The notes under the pieces are model-generated. The model saw only the letters and a list, made by a program, of their open reading frames with translations. It was not told the origin of the DNA and made no database searches. Positions 38,646 to 49,039 of a stretch of DNA of 64,000 nucleotides are shown here, one piece after another. Made by a program: the position numbers and the translations under genes. Position 1 is the stretch's first letter, and the number at the start of each line of letters is the position of its first letter. Source of the DNA: Dryomyza anilis (Eukaryota > Arthropoda > Insecta > Diptera > Dryomyzidae); contig OX638131.1 of the NCBI GenBank assembly GCA_951804985.1, positions 54,990,923 to 55,054,922 on the forward strand, in the 5' to 3' direction.

Positions 38646-38816
38646 ATAATAATTATAATAAAAGCTTGTAATAATAAAAATAATTAAAGAGAAATTTTAA
38701 ATAATGTGAATTGTTCAGAAGTCTACTTTAATAATTTCTGAAGTTTCATAGTCAAAAATAACAAAAAAATGAAAAAATATGAATGTTTTGAATCGAGTTA
38801 ACGTTTTTTATTAAAC

Positions 38817-39520
38817 CATTAACAATGTTCTACAAATCTGGAATGAAACCTATCATTTCTGGTTGATTTCTGTTTCCTGATTCTTGCTACGTACTCCCTA
38901 TACGTCGATATTTTGCACAAAATCGAGTCAAAGTTGCTAAAAAGACCGTTTTTGGTACTTTATGTCACAAGTTATCGCACGATTTTGACATGTTGCAGAT
39001 GCAAACTTTATCACAAAATTAAATATGAACCTTGCCTTACGGATAATTGGCAAAAAAAAATCTGTGTCCAGATATCAAAAAGAAAATGTATTACCAAAAA
39101 AGTGTGTCGAGAGAGTAACTAATTATTAATTCTTTAAGCTTTCTTAAAAAAAACATTTTAATATTAGTTCGCAATGTTTTTTCCGTCAAAATTTTGAAAA
39201 AATGGTTTAAACTTTATCTTACTGAAATTTTTCGAAATAATTTTTAAAATTTGTATATGAAATATATGATTAAAATGAAGGAAATTGCATGCAGAGATAT
39301 ACAATTTCATACTGATATAATGTAGTGGTGCTAGATGCAAAATCGAACAAAATTTATAGCATCTGATGTCCGCAATTTGGGAAAACATGATGGGGGAAAT
39401 TGCACTGCGTAATCTCCTGGTAAGTATTTGAATCGGCAGGCTTCAATGGGTTAAAAAAAATCTATTACACATCCGTCCCCAACGAATGTTTCTGAGCGAC
39501 TGAACTGAAATTAGGTACTG
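38817..39520 (-). repeat. Diverged inverted repeat, copy 1 (partner 43330-44030)
   Basis: Landmarks such as CATACTGATATAATGTAGTG and GCACGATTTTGACATGTTGC are mirrored at 43330-44030 with many small differences. No coding function was recognised. Confidence 0.65.
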
Positions 39521-39529
39521 AACTGAAAT

Positions 39530-40040
39530 TAGGTAAGTGTTAGATAAAAATTATGTTTACAGAATTTGTAGTTACATCATAGTTTATTCAAATATTAAAA
39601 AAAAAATTATATATCAACTAAATATTTAAACAATGAAAAAACTTTTTTAAAACTTAACTTCTTTTTTTAATTTAGTTGAAAAAAAAAATCCTAAGGGTCT
39701 AATACAAAATGTCAATGTTATTTTTTTTTTTAATAATTCTGATCAATTTTATGTAAAATGAATATAATATTATTCGACTAAGATATAAATTGTAGAAGCT
39801 ACAATTAAAAACTAATTTCTATATGATTTTATAATATACATTTTGAAAACACCAAATGATATAGTGTTCCGACCCCATCTTTGTAACATTTTTTTTTCAT
39901 GAAATGAACCAAGGAATCAGTGCACAAAATATTTGCATCCTGAAGTGCACCACCCTGTATATATAAAACTATATATTACTTATAATATTCCCAGGTTTAT
40001 CGACATACTTAGCAGTAAAAACGTTAATAAAAAAATTAAA
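39530..40040 (+). mobile_element. Right-half fragment of the CAGGGTGGTGC element
   Basis: Direct copy of 30510-31020, including the terminal stretch TGAAGTGCACCACCCTGTAT. The left half is absent. It then switches abruptly to the sequence of 25799-25940 at about 40050, so this is a mosaic junction. Confidence 0.75.
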
Positions 40041-40049
40041 TTTATTTTA

Positions 40050-40490
40050 TTATTTCAAAATGTAATAGGGCTTAAAAGGTACATTGCTGAGTAGAAAAAA
40101 ATAATGTCCTGTGCTCGCGCATTGCAGATGAAGTTAAAAAACACTTAAAAATAAATATTTTTATTTTTTACCATCTAAATAAAGTTTTTTTTATTGAAAT
40201 AGGCTCAAAAAATTAGATAGTGTTTATTAATGTCCTCCTAATATCTCGTTAAATCGATATTTTCCGAATCCGAATTGTGCGACCACACTTTAGTATTTTT
40301 TTAACCTATACACGATAGAAATTGACCGTTAACAAATTTCGATTTAGTACACCTAAGAATATATATAATAAAATTACATGTAAAAATAACCACCCATGCC
40401 TACTAGAACGGTAAACCGAACCGAACCAAAAATTTTGAAATAAATTTTGAAAATTAGTCGTGATAAAGGTAACTTCGATCATTGAAGAGT
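40050..40490. repeat. Copy of 25799-25940 followed by ~295 bp absent from copy A
   Basis: 40050-40195 repeats 25799-25940. A ~295-bp stretch (40196-40490) then separates it from the start of duplication copy B, whereas the two parts are contiguous at 25940/25941. Nothing recognisable is in the extra stretch. Confidence 0.65.
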
Positions 40491-42754
40491 TCCGAGACAT
40501 GGCATTTTACTTTTTGAAAAACTAGTTGGTTAAAGGTCTGTATTTTTATTATTCAAAAAAGTGCCGAAAGAGGGCCTAAAAGTTTGGTAACAATTTTCTT
40601 CAAAACGTTGCGTAATAGAAAAAACTGAGTATGAGTCAAAATCTTGAACAGCGAATAATATAGAATGTATTATGAAAAAATGGCAAAATAATGTTTTCGT
40701 TTTGTTGAGTAGTGTATTTATATTAGAAAATTACATGTTTGGTTCGAAAATTAATAATAAAAGGAGAGAAAAAAACCTAAATCCCAATAACTGGAGCAAA
40801 TTTACCAAAACCATTTTGGAATCATCTCCAGTATCAAATAATGATGCAATCAGAAAAATTTAATTTAACAAGAAATAAAACATTTTGCATTAGAGGCATT
40901 CCACACGAAATCTACCAGAGTTGCAGAGTTACCTTCTTTGATTACAAATAAATTTAATCAACTAATTATGGGTATCAAGATATGTATTGGACATTTTTTT
41001 TATTATTTCGGACTACTGTCTCCAGAGATAAAGTGGTTCAAAGTTACAAAAATGTAATTAAAAATCACTTTTTTGTGATCTGCCAAGTCTCGAAACTCTT
41101 CTATGATCGAAGATTTCTCGAACTAACTGCGATAAAAAAGTTCGACCTCGTTCCTTTATCGCTATTATTTTTTTTGAATTTCTCGTACACTAAAATTTAA
41201 GGAGAAGATACTATATTTATACGATATGATATCGCAAAGTTTTTCGAATCAATTTCGATATTCAATGCGATCTTTTTTTCTCGTTTCGAATAAACTTCAT
41301 TATTTCGTTACGATATATGCGTACATTAGAGTGGTTAAAAAAATGACTTTTTCGAAATTCCCACAGGACTCCCCCTAAAAAGTTTAAGCAAGTTAAAAAA
41401 TTAATTCACAAAAAATTTTGGCCAAATCGAAAAACGTTTAGAGGTCGCGCATCGCGATTTTCTGTTTTTAGCCCATTTAAAATCGTCAGTAGGTCTGATT
41501 AAAGTTAAATAACTTTTTTTTATTTTGGGTTGGATTTTGATGAAATTACAATGAAATCATTTAAATTTTTATCTGACCATAAATAATTTATTTGCCGATT
41601 TTTACATATACTTCTCTTAGATAATTCACACCCATTTTCGGCATCTTGCTACAGATTTCAAATGAGTCGATAACTTCTCTTAAATTTCCAATAAACATAA
41701 AAAGAAATTGAACACACTTTAATGTAATGCAATTAAGCCGTAAAATGTACGTTTTCGAAATAAAAAAGTTATTTAACTTTTATCAGAGCTACCTACTAAC
41801 GATTTTAAATGGGCTAAAAACAGAAAATCGCGATGCGCGACCTCTAAACGTTTTACGATTTATCCACAATTCTTTGTGAATTACTTTTTTAACGTGCTTA
41901 AACTTTTTAGGGGGGTCCCGTGGGAAATTCGAAAAAGTCTTACATCTTAGAAGGAATTGTTAATTGAAGGAATATTCCTCGAAACAGTGTCGAAGCGATA
42001 TCGAATCGAATGGCAGACTGTGATGCTACTTACCAAATAACTCCTTATTCCGAACGTGTGGTCAGTGGTCATTGTCCTTGAAATTTAAATTGTATGCCCA
42101 TGAAAAGGATCCTTTTTCAAATTTCTGCAAATAGCAAATTTATATACGGTATTTTAAAAAACACATTTATCGTACTATAAAATTTTATTACATGCTGCGA
42201 TATTTTAACATTTTCACATCGATATCGCAATATTTTTCGAATCTCGATATTACACTATTCGATGCGATATTTATCCAGAATCGTTTTATTCCCATTTCGA
42301 AAAAAATTGCGATATGTCACACAGTGGTTTATTTTCAGAAAAAAGTCCATTGGTGTATATATATGGTTTTAATAATTTTAACAAACTATTTTGTAGCAAA
42401 AGCTTCAAATAATAATAATCCGTTCGCTGTATAAAAATGTAATGTTTAGTTTTTTTTTCTAAAAATCACCAAAGTTTCATAAAGTTTGTGTTATATGTTT
42501 CATAAAGTTTGTGATATATGAAAAAACTAAAAAATCAATAACGTTTTTATGGATCACCTTTAAAATATTTTTTAAAATATTTTTTGTGACATTTGTACTT
42601 TCATATTAAAAGAAAATATTTTCAAAACCATTAGAAAATATTTATAAAAAACCACTTTATAGTAACAATTAAATTCAAAAAAGTTCCAACTTCAGTAGAA
42701 TATATCTTTGACAGCTATCCTGACCTATCCAGGCAAATTGATATCAAAATAAAG
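40491..42754 (+). repeat. Direct duplication, copy B (~2.26 kb)
   Basis: Near-identical to 25941-28219. It ends abruptly at AAATAAAG, where copy A goes on with the rest of the foldback arm and copy B joins the inverted GC-richer repeat. It includes a foldback member at 41336-41945. Confidence 0.9.
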
Positions 42755-43067
42755 CAGAGATCGGAAATGCCCGTGTGCGTGCGCCCGCACATGCCCCTTT
42801 CTTCATACACTGACGAGCAAATTTGTTTTACGCAGACACTGCACTCGGGCATCACATTTTTTTTACAACACATCCCGTCGCAACGAGTGATGCTTTGCAT
42901 TATTCTCGGTACCTGCCCTCGTGCGTGCTACGAAACTAAAAACTGCAACCCGCGCAGACGTGGAATGAGAAAATAGAGAAGCATATCGCGCAAGTGCTAT
43001 GGTATTTATTTCGCGGGGCAACTCCGTGCAACAGCGAAAACAGACTGCCCCTGGCAGCACGCGCATT
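42754..43067 (-). repeat. GC-richer 0.31 kb repeat, copy 2
   Basis: Reverse complement of 33987-34300, abutting the end of duplication copy B without any spacer. Confidence 0.7.
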
Positions 43068-43329
43068 TTTCACAGCCAGTAAATTTTATTGGCACTGTTT
43101 TACTAGACTGCGCAATGTATTAATAATTTTTATATAAAACTATTGGTAATACAGACAAGTTTGGCAATACTCAAATACACTTTTAATCGCAGTTTTATTT
43201 TGGTTTATAAAAATTGTATCTTTTAATTGTTCGTTGAACAGAAAAATAAATTTAACATGAAATCTTAATCAACATTTTTATTCAAATACAAAAATTATTT
43301 TATTTTTGTTCATGTCAAATTTTCAAAAA

Positions 43330-44030
43330 TTTCGGTTCAGTCGCTCAGAAGCATTCGTTGATGACGGATGTATATTTGATTTTTTTAACCCATTTAAGCC
43401 TGCTGAATTAGATACACACCATGAGATTACGCAGTGCAATTTTCCCCATCATGTTTTTCCATAATGCGTACACCAGATGCTAAGAATTTTGTTCGATTTT
43501 GCATCTAGCACCACTACATTATATCAGTATGAAATTGTATATCTCTGCGTGCAATTCCCTCCATTTTAATCAAATATTTCATAAACAAATTTTAAAAAGT
43601 ATTCCGAAAAATTTCCGTAAGATAAAGTTTAAAACATTTTTTGGAATTTTGACAGCAAACACATTTCGAACTAATGTTTTTTAAGAGAGCTTAGAGAATT
43701 GTGATAAATTACTCGACAATTACTTACGACACACTTTTTTGGTTACACAAATTTCTACAGATTTTTTTTGAAAATTATCCGTAGGGCAATGTTCATATTT
43801 TATTTTGTGATAAAGTTTGCGTCTGCAACATGTCGAAATCGTGCGATAACTTGCGATATAAAGTATCAAAAACGGCCCTTTTGCAACTTTGACTCCAATT
43901 TGGGCAAAATCTACGTATAGGGAAAATTCTGAGTACGCAGCAAGAATCGGGAGACCGAAATCGAAAAGATTTGATAGATTTCATTCCAGATTAGGCCAAC
44001 GACCCTCAATTTGTAGAACAGTGTTAGCAA
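43330..44030 (+). repeat. Diverged inverted repeat, copy 2 (partner 38817-39520)
   Basis: Mirrors 38817-39520. The short stretch 43068-43329 between the GC-richer repeat and this one shows nothing recognisable. Confidence 0.65.
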
Positions 44031-44595
44031 GACTTTTAAACTTCTCTGCAAGCAGGAACTATTTATTTATTTATATATTTATAACTTTAAAAACCTTTTG
44101 TTATTTTTAATTAAGTTTACTTAAATAAATTTAGAATTATAGTCAGAGCGAAAAAATTTGTTACTCAGTTACTTGACAGTAAACGTCAAAAAATGTGGGT
44201 GATCTTAGTAAACAGTTTCGATGGCTCACGTGTGATGGTGGTCAGCATTACTAATAATAATTTGGCCGAGCTGTGGGTTCCTTTTAGACGCAAGTTGGTT
44301 AATGCCGTTAATGCATGGTTAATGCAGTTTAAATCCGAACACCGGGGTAAGAGGTTATATTAGTAATGTTTTACTCTCGTAGATTAGCCGAGAAGTAGCG
44401 ACGTATAGAATAATTTTTATTTTTGATGTTGACAGTCGCTGGGATCGAACTGGGGACCTTTCGGCTCGTTGTTCAACGCACAAACCTACTATCAAAACAT
44501 CATTTTGGTGAAATTCTCTGTGTCACAGAGTGTGTATCTTTGTCTCTTGGAAAGTTCCAATTACGAATATGTTTCATCAATTATGGGTAGAACTA
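44028..44595 (-). mobile_element. tRNA-like repeat, unoccupied copy of the Maverick target
   Basis: It starts with ACTTTTAAACTTCTCTGCAA and contains GGTTAATGCCGTTAATGCAT, then the reverse complement of a tRNA-like head (GGGATCGAACTGGGGACC = B-box region; TCGGCTCGTTGTTCAACGCA). The same unit at 46521-46907 and 61027-61165 is split by the Maverick. Here it runs unbroken, so this copy shows the pre-insertion arrangement. Confidence 0.75.
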
Positions 44596-44689
44596 TAGTT
44601 TATCGGACAACTCATAAAAAAAGATATTGCAACTTGATGAATCTATTCCAATGGGCATACAGACATATACCTCATTGGAATATTTTTGT

Positions 44690-45060
44690 GTGAATATGAT
44701 CCACTCGCCATTGCTTCACATCCATAAGCGAGGATCACAGATATCCATTCAATTCAAAGATTCACCCAAAAAAAGTCCCAATGACGCACTTGGATTTGTA
44801 ATCTCACTGGAACAGATTCACCCCCAAAAAGTTCCAATGACGCACTTCAATGCTTTTGTAATCCATCTCAACAGATTCGCCCAAAAAAGATGCCAGTAAG
44901 TAAGACGCAGACGAAATTTGTTTTAAACAGGCATTGTAACTGTTACCTTTACTGTTATCCGTTTCATATGCAATACCGTTACTGTTACCGAATTGATGGC
45001 ATTGCACCATACCGTTCACCGTTACCTTTATAAAGTGTACCGATATGAAACGGTATTATG
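44690..45060. repeat. Short imperfect tandem repeats
   Basis: GATTCACCCAAAAAAAGTCC / GATTCACCCCCAAAAAGTTC / GATTCGCCCAAAAAAGATGC recur about every 60 bp. Then a degenerate run of ACCGTTACTGTTACC-like units follows (44935-45060). No gene seen. Confidence 0.55.
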
Positions 45061-45345
45061 CCGGTAAAAAAGCTCACTTTTTGGAATCTGAAATACCAAA
45101 AAAAACAAGATATTCTGGAAAGGTGGGCACAACAGTCACTAAATAAAACCAATTTTGTTCGAGATTTGTAAAGTGTCTCTAAAGTGCGGAAATACTTGTC
45201 TTAAGAGTAAAATTTATAAAAAAAAAACCATTAATGCTCATAACTTCAACTAGTAGATATCTAGTGGTGTTCGTACCGAACAGATATCTCTTACCTATTC
45301 GGTGTTTTTGTTCCTTAACTTTGCGTTAATTTTTTTTTTTTTTGC

Positions 45346-45610
45346 TTACACATTCAGGGCAATCATGAGGTCCGTCGTCAGTGACGATTGCGCTACCTCA
45401 TAGGCGTTGTAGCCCAGAATGGACTTGATCAACTTGAGCTCGAGCAGACAAAAGAGCAACGCGTTGCTTTTTCAAGAAAGAGTCACCTCATCGTCGCCGC
45501 TGAGCGCCACCTCATTCTCGACGAGTATCTCTAGCGAATAGAGTTGCAGCGGAATGCAATCGCGGGCGCTGTGTCTCATCGAGCACTTTGGAAATTTAGA
45601 GCGAATAGCG
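45346..45610 (-). pseudogene. Coding-like fragment of an unidentified gene, one in-frame stop
   Basis: A GC-richer minus-strand stretch reads as protein-like sequence (pieces such as IPLQLYSLEILVENEVALSG and, after the stop, LLFCLLELKLIKSILGYNA) ending in a TAA at 45346-45348. One TGA interrupts it at 45472-45474, and a further stop closes it upstream near 45615. Composition and helix-like hydrophobic spacing set it apart from the AT-rich noise around it. The family was not recognised. It may be a processed or tandem relic of a host gene, or part of a retroelement. Confidence 0.35.
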
Positions 45611-46144
45611 CCAAGTCAACGAGCATTCCGTGTTCCTCGGATTAAGCAAGAGACAGTCGCGCAGTTGACAAATAAATTTAACTAATTAACATTTTCTAAT
45701 TTTTATATTTTTGTTAAACCAAACACAAGTTAAATGAAATAATTTTATGCTTTAACATTAAAATACGTTTTTTTTATTTATATGTATACAGTAGATTCTT
45801 GTTATTTAGCAAGCTCCCACTTGATGTATAAGTAGGTAGCTGGCTGCCGCCTCCAGCACCCGGGATTTAAAGCATAAACAGCAAATGATTCTGCGGCATT
45901 TGTAATTATATCACATGACCACGAATCACAGAAAAAATTCATTAATTAATGCAAAACAAAAGATTTTTTCACACAAAGAATTACATTCGACACAAAAAAA
46001 AGTGTAAAAAAAATCTGTCAAAAATACGTTCCGACGGAACCTATGATAGCAAAAATCCGAACTTCGAATTCATTCGGATCCTATGATAGATAAATCCGAA
46101 CCTGAATAAAAATATCCGGTATGACGGGGCTTATGATTGCTCTG

Positions 46145-46540
46145 ATTATTCAAATTTATTAAAGGCTATTCAATTTCTCGCACATCTCGGCAATTTTATC
46201 CGAAATCATCTTTACGATTAAACGACGCACAGCGGGAACACTTCCATTGAATTTCACCACTAGACTTGGACAGTAAATCAAACGAGAGCTGCGAACAGGC
46301 ACGGCGACTTCCACAAGTTTTGGTAATATTCTGCTCGCATGTTGGACACACTTTTTTTGTTTGGCCCATTGTTGAAAATATAAACAGAAGACAACAATTA
46401 AACAGCAACAATAAGCAAATAAACACAAACAAAATGTAGTACAAAATGACAGCGGTCGTGGAGATCAGCAAACGTTGAATAAATTTAATGAAATATTTGG
46501 TGTTTCTTTGATTACCATAGACTTTTAAACTTCTCTGCAA
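46145..46540 (-). pseudogene. Cys-rich zinc-finger ORF fragment, LINE ORF1-like
   Basis: The minus-strand frame at 46196-46540 contains, from an internal Met, MGQTKKVCPTCEQ followed by further Cys residues and WKCSRC, a CxxC...C...WxCxxC spacing reminiscent of the PHD-type fingers in ORF1 of some insect LINEs. A frameshift near 46200 moves the reading to the other frame, which ends at 46159. The N-terminal hydrophobic run before the internal Met is probably 5' UTR. A LINE origin is inference from the finger type and the repeat context. Confidence 0.4.
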
Positions 46541-46907
46541 GCAGGAACTATTATAATTTTAAAAACTTTTTATTTTTAATTAAGTTTACTTAAATAAATT
46601 AAGAATTATAGTCAGAGCGAAAAAATTTCAAACAATTTGGGTGATGTTAGTAAACAGTATCGATGGCTCACGTGTGATGGTGGTCAGCATTACTAATAAT
46701 AGTTTGGTCGAGCTGTGTGTTACATTTAGACGCATGTTGGTTAATGCCGTTAATGCATGGTTAATGCAATTTAAATCCGAACACCGGGGTTATATTAGTT
46801 ATATTAGTAATGTTTTACTCTCGTAGGTTAGCCGAGAAGTAGCGAAGTATAGAATAATTTTTATTTTTGATTTTGATGTTGACAGTCACTGGGATCGAAC
46901 TAGGGAC
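46521..46907 (-). mobile_element. tRNA-like repeat interrupted by the Maverick, left part
   Basis: A close copy of 44028-44455. It ends in the target duplication AGGGAC (46902-46907), which lies in the T-arm/B-box part of the tRNA-like head. The remainder resumes at 61027. Confidence 0.8.
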
Positions 46908-48149
46908 AGTAGTATGGATTCGCCGGTTCTGGCCCCACTGGGCTCCATGGAGCACATTGTTGTTAGTGTAAATGAATTTTAACAGAGATGTTGTTATTGT
47001 TTTCAATAGGGATCATTTTTTAACATAGTTGTTGTTAGTGTAATTCAATAGGGATCATTTTTTAACATAGTTGTTGTTAGTGTAATTCAATAGGGATCAT
47101 TTTTTAACATAGTTGCTGTTAGTGTAATTCAATAGGGATCATTTTTTAACATAGTTGCTGTTAGTGTAATTCAATAGGGATTATTTTTTAACAGAGTTGT
47201 TGGTACTGTAGTTCATTGGAGATCATATTTTAACAGTATAGTTGTTATTGTTTTTTCAATGGGGATCATATTTTAACAGAATATTTGTTATTGTTTTCAT
47301 GGGAAGTATTTTTAACAGATGTATATTATATGTATACTATATATTTTATAATGGCATGGAGCCAGTGGGATGACTTTTTAACATAATTTGTTAATGTTGA
47401 TACATACATATATATTATATGCATGTTATGAAGGCATGCAGCCGTAAAGAGTAAATGTTGTTGTTGGGATAATTATATCGGAGTAAGCATTTTTTGTGAA
47501 TGAGAATATTTACAAACGTATTCATGTTGTTGTTGTAAAATATTATAGTTGCAATTAGATTTCAGTTAACGTAGTTATAATGTATACTATAGTTATACTT
47601 GTTTGTTTTATTTTTGCATGATCATCAAGAGAGTTGAGGAGCAAAGGGTTCAATTTGAAACTTTGTTGAGGAACGGTGATTGTAATTTAAAACTTCGATA
47701 TATGAATGAATATTATTATTAGATGCTTATTTTTTTTGTGGTTAATTTTTTTTTGTTGTAAACAGGTTAAGACACTTCTGTATTAATGCATTGACATATA
47801 TTTAATTCAAGGCCAATTTTACTATAAGGGTTATTGTACTGGATTTATTCTACAAAGTCATGATCGTTTAATTTGGTTATATGAATGAATGGAGCCATAA
47901 GGTTCCATTGGGATCATTTTTTAAATCATTTTCTATACTATATGTTTAAAAGATTGAACATGTTAGAACATGTATATTTTTTATAGAGTTTTTTGTCTTG
48001 AGATTTATTTAATTTACTCTCTTTAAAATTTTAATTGAGTATAATTATACTAATGGAATTCACTTTTTAACTCATTTTAAAGAGATATCCATTATATATA
48101 AATGGATCGAAATTTGAATTAAATTTATTCATCGTCTGCATTACAATTT
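46908..48149 (+). repeat. Maverick left terminal inverted repeat
   Basis: It matches 59786-61026 in reverse complement from the tip to GCATTACAATTT. The outer part has GGCCCCACTGGGCTCCATGG and then about six 42-bp tandem units (TTCAATAGGGATCATTTTTT, AACATAGTTGTTGTTAGTGT) at about 47000-47290. The inner end carries a TATA-like element and lies 2 bases from the first ORF's start codon. Confidence 0.95.
48093..48103 (+). promoter_or_regulatory. TATA-like element at inner end of left TIR
   Basis: TATATATAAAT lies 49 bases before the ATG at 48152, and TTCATCG about 30 bases further on could serve as an initiator. The same sequence is present at 59832-59842 on the other strand, since it is inside the TIR. 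Promoter function is inferred from position and sequence only. Confidence 0.45.
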
Positions 48150-48151
48150 TA

Positions 48152-48448
48152 ATGGAACAAAAAAATATTATGGAAGTTAAAAAAGTATTAAAATTTTTAA
48201 AAGAATTTCATAATATTTTATTAGACGATCATAAAAAACAGTTTATTAAGTTTACCCCTTATTGTAAGCATTACCAGTATATGGAAAAAATATTAACTAT
48301 TCACGGAGTACATTATAAGAGCTGTCCATGGGCCACACATGACTTAACGGAGGGACCAGATACATGTGGTTGCTATTATTATGACAAGAAATCTAAAGAC
48401 ATTGACAAACTAATAAAATTATATTATAGATTAAAATATACAAAATAA
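48152..48448 (+). CDS. Small Cys-rich hypothetical protein (98 aa), Maverick
   Basis: First gene inside the left TIR, reading inward. Its ATG is 2 bases past the TIR boundary, so its promoter and 5' leader are TIR sequence. The protein is basic at the N-terminus (KKVLKFLKEFH). Its middle and C-terminal half have Cys and His residues (YCKHYQ, HYKSCPWATHD, DTCGCYYY) that could bind a metal. No family could be named. An AATAAA motif at about 48525 lies 77 bases downstream. The gene is convergent with the protease gene. It could be a lineage-specific regulator or packaging accessory, but this is not supported by any motif. Confidence 0.6.
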   Translation: MEQKNIMEVKKVLKFLKEFHNILLDDHKKQFIKFTPYCKHYQYMEKILTIHGVHYKSCPWATHDLTEGPDTCGCYYYDKKSKDIDKLIKLYYRLKYTK

Positions 48449-48565
48449 TTGTTTATTACATATTATTAATGAACTGTTTTTTATTATACTATATTCAATG
48501 AATTTGTGAAATTTTAAATAATAGAAATAAAAAACAAATTTATAAATTATTTACATTAAATTGTT

Positions 48566-49039
48566 TTATTTATTTTTTATTATAGGAAACTTAAAAATAC
48601 TTTTAAAATAATGCACAGCTAAAATATCATTAATATATAAATTATATATATCAAAATAATTAAAAAACTTTTTAAAAGACATATTTTTACTTCTTAAATA
48701 TATAAATATACAGCAATAAACACCGCATAACATTGAAATTTCACTTTGTAATCGGAAATTGCTTTTAATAAATGTGGATGCATTTCTTTGAATAAAATTT
48801 ACAAATGGTTTAATAGGAGAACTCCCTGCAGAACAAAAATACTCAGCCGGCCCATTTCGAGGAAAATATATTACAATCCAATGTGATCCTGGTTTAAATG
48901 ATGAATCCATATTCACAATATAAAATGCTGGCTTTTTTATTCGATTTCTAGGTAGCTGATTTGATGCAAAAACTCCTTTAAAATTCTTTTTAGTTACTAA
49001 ATTTTTATATAAAATATTTTCTATATTCCTTGTATTCAT
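48566..49039 (-). CDS. Maverick cysteine protease (adenovirus-protease family), PRO
   Basis: This 157-residue protein belongs to the adenain/Ulp1-like family that matures capsid proteins in adenoviruses and Mavericks. Catalytic His53 lies in GSHWIVIYFP. The oxyanion Gln98 and nucleophile Cys105 lie in LQSEISMLCGVYCCIF, with the exact Q-x6-C spacing of adenovirus protease. The acidic residue expected about 16 residues after the His (usually in a YFD/E-S motif) is Cys69 here (EYFCSAGSS). Glu67 is nearby and might substitute. The start overlaps the stop of the capsid gene in an ATGA (49036-49039), which suggests coupled expression. A minus-strand AATAAA lies at 48563-48568. The ORF is intact, and activity is uncertain because of the missing acid. 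Confidence 0.85.
   Translation of the reverse strand: MNTRNIENILYKNLVTKKNFKGVFASNQLPRNRIKKPAFYIVNMDSSFKPGSHWIVIYFPRNGPAEYFCSAGSSPIKPFVNFIQRNASTFIKSNFRLQSEISMLCGVYCCIFIYLRSKNMSFKKFFNYFDIYNLYINDILAVHYFKSIFKFPIIKNK

Noticed and set aside
44400..44480. Possible tRNA gene on the minus strand in the Maverick target repeat
   Set aside because: Only the T-arm/B-box side is convincing. The A-box side is degenerate and the sequence is part of a longer dispersed repeat.
47000..47290. CRISPR-like array of regular 42-bp repeats in the TIR
   Set aside because: Repeats are contiguous without unique spacers, lie in a eukaryotic transposon TIR and are mirrored at the other end. They are subterminal tandem repeats.
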